Source: Taudactylus pleione
Taxonomy: Eukaryota; Chordata; Amphibia; Anura; Myobatrachidae
Reading direction: 5' to 3'
Length of the DNA stretch: 64,000 bases
Assembly: GCA_031769625.1 (NCBI GenBank)
Contig: JAUIMM010000534.1
Span: 8,572,001 to 8,636,000, forward strand
Of this stretch, positions 55,753 through 64,000 are shown one piece after another. Position numbers and translations under genes: made by a program. The notes beneath the pieces are model-generated. The model did not search any database. It was given only the letters and a program-made list of their open reading frames with translations, and was not told the DNA's origin. Numbering within the stretch: the first letter of the stretch is position 1; the number at the start of each line of letters is the position of its first letter.

Positions 55753-56606
55753 TTATAGAAAGCTGTTAAATGAGATATTCTCATTAAGTCCCTTAGGGGA
55801 AATGACCTCCAACCGGGCTATCCAACGTGCTTCGCATTGTAGTAGCTTAGAGGCGCGATCAGCACCTCGAATTAGAGGCGGAATATGGTCAATCATTCTA
55901 TATTTAATGCTAGATAAAGGATGGTTCAATTCAGCAAAATGACGCGCCACCGGCTGTTCACTGGTACCACTCGCCAGTGCATTTCGGATAGCTGAACGAT
56001 GAGCAGCCATTCGCTCTTTAAATTTCCGCTCGGTTTTACCGATATAAGAAAGTCCGCAGGAACAAATAATCCGGTACACTACAAAGCAGGTATTACAATT
56101 CAATTGATATTTAATAAAGAATTTTTTTCCACTATGGGGATGTGTGAATGTATCTCCTCCTATCATGAATTGACAGGTTACACATGTGCACTTAATGCAA
56201 CCCAGTTTCTTATTAAAAAATGATTGTGGTTTATTACCCAGTTTTGATATATCAGTCTTAACTAGAAGATCACGTAGATTGCGTCCTCTAGAATAGCTGG
56301 GCATAAGACGACTGCCATGTAAATTAAGTGTAGTGTCTGATTCAATTAGGGACCAGTTAGACTTAGCGATATGGCCAATCCTGGTGATGATGTGTTAAAT
56401 CTATTAACCCAAGGGAATCTATTTTCAAGGGATTGATGTTTATCCTTCTTAACTAATAGTTGTTTACGATCCAATGCTAACACTCTTGTTTTAGTCTGTT
56501 GTAATGACTTATATGAATACCCCCGGGCGCAGAAGCGCTGAATTAGATCATCAATTTGAGCAATAGCTACATTATGATCACTGTTAATTCTTCTCACTCT
56601 GATCAT
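55753..56606 (-). pseudogene. PLE polyprotein C-terminal part with GIY-YIG endonuclease
   Basis: The reading starts MIRVRRINSDHNVAIAQIDD. One base is missing near 56383, after NRFNTSS, and the frame moves; it continues from SNWSLIESD to the natural end. The domain CKCTCVTCQFM is a Cys cluster typical of PLE linkers, followed by the GIY-YIG signature variant VVYRIICSCGLSYIGKTERK with RMAAHRSAIR and E in LLQCEARW. PLE GIY-YIG endonucleases nick DNA for target-primed reverse transcription. The RT part is separated by the insert. Confidence 0.85.
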
Positions 56607-56622
56607 TTGGCAATACGGAAGA

Positions 56623-59600
56623 CAGGGCTGCCATCAGTAATGATGGGGCCCGGGACTGACAAAATAGGCAGGGCCCCTCCCCTTAGGTGGGGAGGGCAGT
56701 TTGTCAGAGGTGGGCATCGCTGTGGATAATGTGGGTGAACAGCATGATGGTGAGGGTAAAGGTGTGAGAGCGAGAGCAGGGTGTGAGTGTGAGAGCAGGG
56801 GGAGGGTGTGAGTGTGAGAGCAGGGTGTGAGTGTGAGAGCAGGGGGAGGGTGTGAGAGCAGGGGGAGGGTGTGAGTGTGAGAGCAGGGGGAGGGTGTGAG
56901 TGTGAGAGCAGGGGGAGGGTGGGAGTGTGAGAGTAGGGGGAGGGTGTGAGTGTGAGAGCAGGGGGAGGGTGTGAGAGCAGGGGGAGGGTGTGATAGCAGG
57001 GGGAGGGTGTGAGAGCAGTGTGAGAGCAGGGTGAGGGTGTGAGTGTGAGAGCAGGGGGAGGGTGTGAGAGCAGGGGGAGGGTGTGAGAGCAGGGGGAGGG
57101 TGTGAGAGCAGTGTGAGGGTGTGAGAGCAGTGTGAGGGTGTGAGAGAAGGGTGAGGGTGTGAGTGTGAGAGCAGGGTGAGGGTGTGAGAGCAGGGGGAGG
57201 GTGTGAGAGCAGGGGGAGGGTGTGAGTGTGAGAGCAGGGGGAGGGTGTGAGAGCAGGGGGAGGGTGTGAGTGTGAGAGCAGGGTGAGGGTGTGAGAGCAG
57301 GGGGAGGGTGTGAGTGTGAGAGCAGGGTGAGGGTGTGAGAGGAGGGGGAGGGTGTGAGAGCAGAGTGAGTGAGAGCAGGGGGAGGGTGTGAGAGCAGGGG
57401 GAGGGTGTGAGAGCAGGGGGAGGGTGTGAGTGTGAGAGCAGGGGGAGGGTGTGAGAGCAGGGGGAGGGTGTGAGTGTGAGAGCAGGGTGTGAGTGTGAGA
57501 GCAGGGGGAGGGTGTGAGAGCAGTGTGAGGGTGTGAGTGTGAGAGCAGGGTGTGAGTGTGAGAGCAGGGGGAGGGTGTGAGAGCAGGGGGAGGGTGTGAG
57601 AGCAGGGGGAGGGTGTGAGTGTGAGAGCAGGGTGTGAGTGTGAGAGCAGGGGGAGGGTGTGAGAGCAGTGTGAGGGTGTGAGAGCAGGGTGAGGGTGTGA
57701 GAGCAGGGGGAGGGTGTGAGAGCAGGGGGAGGGTGTGAGTGTGAGAGCAGGGGGAGGGTGTGAGAGCAGGGGGAGGGTGTGAGTGTGAGAGCAGGGGGAG
57801 GGTGTGAGAGCAGGGGGAGGGTGTGAGAGCAGGGGGAGGGTGTGAGAGCAGGGGGAGGGTGTGAGAGCAGTGTGAGGGTGTGAGAGCAGGGTGAGTGAGA
57901 GCAGGGTGAGGGTGTGAGAGCAGGGGGAGGGTGTGAGAGCAGGGGGAGGGTGTGAGTGTGAGAGCAGGGGGAGGGTGTGAGAGCAGGGGGAGGGTGTGAG
58001 TGTGAGAGCAGGGTGAGGGTGTGAGAGCAGTGTGAGGGTGTGAGTGTGAGAGCAGGGTGTGAGTGTGAGAGCAGGGGGAGGGTGTGAGAGCAGGGGGAGG
58101 GTGTGAGAGCAGTGTGAGGGTGAGAGCAGGGTGTGAGTGTGAGAGCAGGGTGAGGGTGTGAGAGCAGGGGGAGGGTGTGAGAGCAGGTGAGTGAGAGCAG
58201 GTTGAGGGTGTGAGTGTGAGAGCAGGGTGAGGGTGTGAGAGGAGGGGGAGGGTGTGAGAGGAGGGGGAGGGTGTGAGCAGAGTGAGTGAGAGCAGGGTGA
58301 GGGTGTGAGAGCAGGGTGAGGGTGTGAGAGCAGGGGAGGTGTGGAGAGCAGGGGGAGGGTGTGAGTGTGAGAGCAGGGTGTGAGTGTGAGAGCAGGGGGA
58401 GGGTGTGAGAGCAGTGTGAGGGTGTGAGTGTGAGAGCAGGGTGTGAGTGTGAGAGCAGGGGGAGGGTGTGAGAGCAGGGGGAGGGGTGTGAGAGCAGGGG
58501 GAGGGTGTGAGAGCAGGGGGAGGGTTTGAGAGCAGGGGGAGGGTGTGAGAGCAGGGGGGAGGTGTGTGAGTGTGAGAGCAGGGGGAGGGTGTGAGAGCAG
58601 TGTGAGGGTGTGAGAGCAGGGTGAGGGTATGAGAGCAGGGGGAGGGTGTGAGAGCAGGGGGAGGGTGTGAGTGTAAAAGCAGGGGGAGGGTGTGAGAGCA
58701 GGGGGAGGGTGTGAGTGTGAGAGCAGGGGAGGGTGTGAGAGCAGTGTGAGGGTGTGAGTGTGAGAGCAGGGTGTGAGTGTGAGAGCAGGGGGAGGGTGTG
58801 AGAGCAGGGGGAGGGTGTGAGTGTGAGAGCAGGGTGTGAGTGTGAGAGCAGGGGGAGGGTGTGAGAGCAGTGTAAGGGTGAGAGCAGGGTGTGAGTGTGA
58901 GAGCAGGGGGAGGGTGTGAGAGCAGGGGAGGGTGTGAGAGCAGGGGGAGTGAGAGCAGGGTGAGGGTGTGAGTGTGAGAGCAGGGGGAGGGTGTGAGAGC
59001 AGGGGGAGGGTGTGAGTGTGAAAGCAGGGGGAGGGTGTGAGTGTGAGAGCAGGGGGAGGGTGTGAGAGCAGGGGGAGGGTGTGAGAGCAGGGTGAGTGAG
59101 AGCAGGTGAGGGTGTGAGTGTGAGAGCAGGGTGAGGGTGTGAGAGCAGGGGGAGGGTGTGAGAGCAGGTTGAGGGTGTGAGTGTGAGAGCAGGGGGAGGG
59201 TGTGAGTGTGAGAGCAGGGGGAGGGTGTGAGTGTGAGAGCAGGGGGAGGGTGTGATAGCAGGGGGAGGGTGTGAGAGCAGTGGGAGGGTGTGAGAGCAGG
59301 GTGAGGGTGTGAGTGTGAGAGCAGTGTGAGGGTGTGAGTGTGAGCAGGGTGAGGGTGTGAGAGCAGGGGGAGGGTGTGTGTGAGAGCAGGGTGAGGGTGT
59401 GAGAGCAGAGTGAGTGAGAGCAGGGTGAGGGTGTGAGTGTGAGAGCAGGGTGAGGGTGTGAGAGCAGGGGGAGGGTGTGAGAGCAGGGGGAGGGTGTGAG
59501 TGTGAGAGCAGGGGGAGGGTGTGAGAGCAGGGGGAGGGTGTGAGTGTGAGAGCAGGGTGTGAGTGTGAGAGCAGGGGGAGGGTGTGAGAGCAGTGTGAGG

Positions 59601-60654
59601 GTGTGAGTGTGAGAGCAGGGTGTGAGTGTGAGAGCAGGGGGAGGGTGTGAGAGCAGGGGGAGGGTGTGAGAGCAGTGTGAGGGTGAGAGCAGGGTGTGAG
59701 TGTGAGAGCAGGGTGAGGGTGTGAGAGCAGGGGGAGGGTGTGAGAGCAGGGTGAGTGAGAGCAGGTTGAGGGTGTGAGTGTGAGAGCAGGGGGAGGGTGT
59801 GAGAGCAGTGTGAGGGTGTGAGAGCAGGGTGAGTGAGAGCAGGGTGAGGGTGTGAGAGCAGGGTGAGGGTGTGAGCAGGGGGAGGGTGTGAGAGCAGGGG
59901 GAGGGTGTGAGTGTGAGAGCAGGGGGAGGGTGTGAGAGCAGGGGGAGGGTGTTAGTGTGAGAGCAGGGGGAGGGTGTGAGAGCAGGGGGAGGGTGTGAGT
60001 GTGAGAGCAGGGGGAGGGTGTGAGTGTGAGAGCAGGGGGAGGGTGTGAGAGCAGGGGGAGGGTGTGAGTGTGAGAGTAGGGTGTGAGTGTGAGAGCAGGG
60101 TGTGAGTGTGAGAGCAGGGGGAGGGTGTGAGTGTGAGAGAGCAGGGTGAGGGTGTGAGAGAGCAGGGTGAGGGTGTGAGTGACAGAGCTGGAGTCTATGT
60201 ACCTGATCAGTCTCCAGCCTCTCCTGCTCCTGCCGTCCTTCCTCTGCACCACACGCGGCGGCTGTAAATAGCTTCTCCGCCCGCAGCTGCTGCTCCCTTT
60301 CTCCCCGGCTGCTGTCTTCCTTGCACAGCCTCTCCCTGCTGCTCCTGCTCCAGCCATGCCGCGCACATTTACCCGGACAGAGAGAGGGGGACCCGGGGGG
60401 CAGGCAACGCATTTTGAATATAGCACTGGTCGCAAGCTGATCGGAGCTTCCAGACTGGCAGCCAATCAGGAGCTGCAGCTGCGGCCGCTCCTGATTGGCT
60501 GCCGGTCCCCAAGCTCCGATCAGCTTGCGGAAAGCTCCAAATTGAAAATACCGCCGGCATATGTCCGCTATGCTGCTTCCGCTGCTACCCGGGCCCCCTT
60601 TCAGTCCGGGCCCGGGACTATAGTTCCGGCAGTCCCCCCCTGATGGCGGCCCTG
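56623..60654. mobile_element. Non-autonomous hAT with 3.4-kb G-rich minisatellite
   Basis: Ends CAGGGCTGCCATCAG at 56623 and, inward from the right, CAGGGCCGCCATCAG at 60654. Flanks ACGGAAGA (56615-56622) and ACGGTAGA (60655-60662) match at seven of eight. The intact PLE copy has this site uninterrupted (about 61706-61716). Unique parts lie next to the ends: 56638-56755 and 60180-60650, the latter with a long palindrome near 60430-60535 (AGCTGATCGGAGCTTNCAGAC... mirrored). No transposase. Confidence 0.88.
56755..60180. repeat. 19/25-bp G-rich minisatellite
   Basis: Units GGGGGAGGGTGTGAGAGCA (19) and a form with an extra GTGTGA (25), plus GTGTGAGGGTGTGAGAGCA, GGGTGAGGGTGTGAGAGCA and short GGGTGAGTGAGAGCA types, run for 3.4 kb. 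Runs of GGGGG and GGG recur every few bases, so G-quadruplexes are possible. The minus strand is C/T-rich without stops; frames of 1400 and 1253 codons are artefacts. Confidence 0.95.
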
Positions 60655-60662
60655 ACGGTAGA

Positions 60663-60836
60663 CCCTGAATGAGTTTCCTCGGGTGACAACTCTGAGCCTG
60701 TAATAACAGGTTTCTGTCAGTAGGTTTAGAATAAAGTGTGGTCTCAATAGCATTATTTCTGATTGAGATTTTTACATCCAAAAAATTCACCTCTGTCATA
60801 CTCATATTATAGGTGAATTTAATTGGAGAACTACTC
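60663..60836 (-). pseudogene. PLE RT C-terminal part, minus copy
   Basis: Begins NMSMTEVNFLDVKISIRN and ends at the hAT insert near LIQGLP. This copy keeps Leu at the position where the plus copy has a TAG. It starts at the head-to-head junction 60836/60842. Confidence 0.8.
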
Positions 60837-60841
60837 AGCTA

Positions 60842-62573
60842 GAAATATGCAATATCTTACAACAGGCTGTGGATTTGCAGCTTATTTCAGCTAGAATGAT
60901 GGAATCGTTGATAAATAAATTCCCTATCATACCGTTACTTTATACGCTGCCGAAAATCCACAAAGGCATTAACCCTCCACCAGGCCGTCCAATTGTGTCA
61001 GCCAGAGGGTCACTCTTGCAACCAACAGCGGTGTTCCTTGATTTTTTGCTACAACCACTAGTACAGAATGAACATTCATTTCTGTTAGATACAACCATGT
61101 TGCTTAATAAGCTTAATACATTACAATGTATCCCTGACAATTGTTGGCTTATCGGAATTGATGTGACGAGTCTCTATACCTCTATACCCCATGATTTTGG
61201 CCTCACATGTGTGAAAACCTTTTTGGGGAGAAAAGCTATTTTTGAGGAAGCTATGATTGATTGTATATTATGATTACTTGAATTGTTATTAACAAATAAC
61301 TTTTTTCTATATGACAAATCGTACTACATGCAACGCAGGGGCTGCGCAATGGGTTCTAGCGCAGCTCCTGTGTATGCTAATATGTTTGAGGTTGAAAATG
61401 ACCTGTTCTTTTCTAATTCTAATATTGCATCTCAGATTATGCTATATTCACGTTTTATTGACGACCTTTTAGTTTTTTGGTGTGGTGATGCTGCAGAATT
61501 TAAATTACTCATGATAAATCACAATCAGAGTAGTTCTCCAATTAAATTCACCTATAATATGAGTATGACAGAGGTGAATTTTTAGGATGTAAAAATCTCA
61601 ATCAGAAATAATGCTATTGAGACCACACTTTATTCTAAACCTACTGACAGAAACCTGTTATTACAGGCTCAGAGTTGTCACCCGAGGAAACTCATTCAGG
61701 GTCTACCGTATAGCCAAATGATCAGAGTGAGAAGAATTAACAGTGATCATAATGTAGCTATTGCTCAAATTGATGATCTAATTCAGCGCTTCTGTGCCTG
61801 GGGGTATTCATATAAATCATTACAACAGACTAAAACAAGAGTGTTAGCATTTGGATCGTAAACAACTATTAGTTAAGAAGGTTAAACATCCATCCCTTGA
61901 AAATAGATTCCCTTGGGTTAATAGATTTAACACATCATCTTCCAGGATTGGCCATATCACTAAGTCTAACTGGTCCCTAATTGAATCAGACACTACACTT
62001 AATTTACATGGCAGTCGTCTTATGCCCAGCTATTCTAGAGGACGCAATCTACGTGATCTTCTAGTTAAGACTGATATATCAAAACTGGGTAATAAACCAC
62101 AATCATTTTTTAATAAGAAACTGGGTTGCATTAAGTGCACATGTGTAACCTGTCAATTCATGATAGGAGGAGATACATTCACACATCCCCATAGTGGAAA
62201 AAAATTCTTTATTAAATATCAATTGAATTGTAATACCTGCTTTGTAGTGTACCGGATTATTTGTTCCTGCGGACTTTCTTATATCGGTAAAAGCGAGCGG
62301 AAATTTAAAGAGCGAATGGCTGCTCATCGTTCAGCTATCCGAAATGCACTGGCGAGTGGTACCAGTGAACAGCCGGTGGCGCGTCATTTTGCTGAATTGA
62401 ACCATCCTTTATCTAGCATTAAATATAGAATGATTGACCATATTCCGCCTCTAATTCGAGGTGCTGATCGCGCCTCTAAGCTACTACAATGCGAAGCACG
62501 TTGGATAGCCCGGTTGGAGGTCATTTCCCCTAAGGGACTTAATGAGAATATCTCATTTAACAGCTTTATATAA
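60842..62573 (+). pseudogene. PLE reverse transcriptase and GIY-YIG, broken
   Basis: RT blocks: LLYTLPKIHKG, GRPIVSARGS, IGIDVTSLYTSIP (catalytic Asp), RRGCAMGSSAAPVYANM and SRFIDDLLVFW (the -DD- block). Stops: TGA at 61271-61273 and TAG at 61583-61585, each where the family has a sense codon. One extra T near 61848 shifts the frame before LDRKQLLVKK. The last part holds the Cys cluster and GIY-YIG signature YRIICSCGLSYIGKSERK, through to NSFI and TAA. The protein would reverse-transcribe PLE RNA and nick target DNA; this copy cannot. Confidence 0.9.
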
Positions 62574-62970
62574 TTTATCCATAGAATACTCTTAGTTATA
62601 TGTCTATGGTATATGAGATCGTCTTTAGATATGTGATGATTTATCTGACATGTATTGGGGATGGATTATTAATTACTGATTATGAATCTTTATGCAAAAT
62701 CTATATTCTTGACAAGTATTGGTCTAAGTGATCCTGTTTGCACTATGTGTAAGGTTGTTATACATTTGCGTATATTGATTTTAGATTTTGTTTGTGATGG
62801 TAACCATGGTGATGGTGACACGATCGAGGAAGGCCGAGTCTAGACACGTATGCGTCATGACGTCATCTTCTGGTGCCGCCAGACGGGTGAGTGGTCCCGG
62901 CTCTGGCCGCCGGTTTTACACGTGGTGTTCTTCATGTATAAAGGTATGTTCGATTGTATTTATTTGTTGT

Positions 62971-63004
62971 CTTGATAAAAGTTCAGTAAAGAACTGAAAC
63001 GTTG
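62971..63004 (+). ncRNA. Hammerhead-ribozyme-like motif, PLE plus copy
   Basis: CTTGATAAAAGTTCAGTAAA then GAACTGAAACGTTG. Boxes TTGATAA and GAAAC flank a perfect AGTTC/GAACT stem with an AGTAAA loop. Core positions 3 and 8 are U and A, a pair-preserving double change from C and G. Stem III and cleavage site were not resolved. Confidence 0.55.
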
Positions 63005-63068
63005 ATTTACCAAACGCCACGTATTGTTTGCTTATTGAACGTACGCTGCGAGTGCCGCACCTTGGCTG

Positions 63069-63070
<2 letters not shown>

Positions 63071-63099
<29 letters not shown>
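63071..63099. repeat. (AT)n microsatellite
   Basis: TA run directly after the PLE copy. Confidence 0.9.
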
Positions 63100-63103
<4 letters not shown>

Positions 63104-64000
63104 TTTTTAAATGTCTGTTTTATTTTTGAACAGTGGTAAGAACAGATAATCAGACAAACACATCCACCAATTTGCCAAAAGGTCAAAGTGAAAGAAGCAT
63201 TACAATGCTACAATGCAAAAAGATGGATGAAATAATGATGTACAAAAAAATGGTTTTCATAAAAATATAACTAAAAAAAAAAATCACAAAAAGGGGAAAA
63301 AATATCTAGTAAGGCTTATACATGAAAGGGGACAGGGAAGACAAGTGCGTCACCTCAAAGCATAATATAAGACACATGGAGAGGCTGCAAGGTCAGTCTG
63401 TAAATACGTGGCTAACATCGGAACATAGTAAGACTAGGAACCCTCATCAAGCAATCTAATGGCGTTATATACTGTACATAAATGGGATTTACCTATAATC
63501 CTAACTACTGATCATATAACGCTAACTATGGAAACCTAATTGGAATGATACGACTGCTATTAACTATCTTATTAGGCAGAAACATCGCTCTGTCAATCAC
63601 ATAGAATTTCACCTTCATTAAATCACATTGGAAATAAATTGAAAAAGAAAAGGGACAAATAGCTTGGAAAACTCCAAAAAGTGGACGAAACATGGTGCTG
63701 TTCCAATTTTTTTTTTTTTTTTTAATAACCTTCTATCCGGTAACACCAATCTTATCTATTCAAGGAAGCTGGATCCAAACAAACTTACAGCTAATTTGCG
63801 GCTACAGACAGCACGAGTTCTTTCTGTAAAAGATACAAGCTTGATAATAGTATAGCAATAAAAAACTGTAGTTCAACTTCTATGAGGTGCCTCTACAATC
63901 TGTAGAATGGATTGGGGTTTCAACAACAAGGAGTCATCAAATCTCATGGAGAAGGATCTAGGGGTTAAAGGCTACATTAGCAGTGTGGTCTGTCCATAAG
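63100..64000. other. AT-rich DNA, nothing recognised
   Basis: No gene, repeat array or element end is recognised. Contains A-runs (63267-63302) and a T-run (63708-63722). A frame at 63664-63855 has no domain. Confidence 0.4.

Larger units (their letters stand above)
55177..60836 (-). mobile_element. Penelope-like element, minus-strand copy, 5' truncated, split
   Basis: A PLE copy reading right to left: RT C-terminal part (60663-60836), GIY-YIG domain (55753-56606), 3' region and a hammerhead-like motif (55322-55354). It is 5' truncated at 60836 and split by a hAT-type insert (56623-60654). It shares 55255-56614 plus 60663-60836 with the plus-strand copy at 61528-63071. Confidence 0.85.
60842..63071 (+). 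mobile_element. Penelope-like element, plus-strand copy, 5' truncated
   Basis: A PLE copy with the RT from before the LPKIHK motif, the GIY-YIG domain, a 3' region and a hammerhead-like motif. It abuts the minus copy head to head with about five bases between them (60837-60841). Its right end passes into AT repeat at 63072. Confidence 0.88.

Noticed and set aside
56603..60805. Minus-strand frames of 1400 and 1253 codons (Pro/Ser/Leu/Thr/His-rich)
   Set aside because: They are stop-free readings of the G-rich minisatellite in two frames at once, joined by chance to PLE coding at one end. No domain is present.

Overview
The window is vertebrate nuclear DNA and most likely comes from an amphibian (frog) with a large, repeat-rich genome. 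The mix of elements points there: Tx1/L1-type LINE, Gmr1-like Ty3/gypsy, Penelope-like elements (PLEs) with GIY-YIG domains, Tc1 elements, BED-finger hAT transposons, many palindromic MITEs and many minisatellites. The species cannot be fixed from sequence alone. I see no host protein-coding gene, no rRNA and no CRISPR. tRNA genes were not searched exhaustively. The only intact long reading frame with protein-family features is a hAT transposase on the minus strand (4192-7308).

Region 1 (1-26652) is a nest of elements at least five levels deep. A Gmr1-like gypsy element (pol 24081-26067, 3' LTR 26062-26652) is interrupted by a Tx1-type LINE (1-2040 and 23472-24080). The LINE is interrupted by an element built from consecutive hairpins (2041-2894 and 23357-23471). 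That is interrupted by a non-autonomous hAT (2895-23356) with a perfect 8-bp target duplication, CCGCTCGC. Inside it lie a complete autonomous-looking hAT with an array of 160-bp repeats (3558-9790), a second copy of the non-autonomous hAT carrying two minisatellites (9820-13329), a PLE 3' fragment with a hammerhead-like motif (about 13580-14311), a decayed second hAT copy (14312-19119), a fold-back element (19164-19405) and an unclassified stretch with an 86-bp tandem repeat.

Region 2 (26653-48216) is accessory repeat DNA without genes: PLE relics, a truncated Tc1, an old hAT relic with (GCCCCCAGTAGTAAT)-type minisatellites into which a SINE and then a Tc1 (30839-32454) have inserted, a 62-bp satellite, several palindromic MITEs with readable target duplications, a GGGTTAGGCTGCAG minisatellite and a third copy of the hairpin-chain element (45874-46383).

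Region 3 (48217-63071) holds two adjacent large inverted structures. The first (48225-55142) is a rearranged hAT in which the transposase 5' end and repeat array are present in inverted orientation; it could give a long hairpin RNA against its own family. The second (55255-63071) is a head-to-head pair of PLE copies whose left arm is split by a 4-kb non-autonomous hAT (56623-60654) filled with a G-rich minisatellite.

The parts are related through the hAT family. Copy 1 could supply transposase; the decayed copies and fold-back forms share its type of ends (TAGGGRTG...) and sit in AT repeats, with ATATATAT-like target duplications where both ends survive. The rearranged copy is a candidate silencing trigger. 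Several non-autonomous hAT-like elements have independently become containers of minisatellites.
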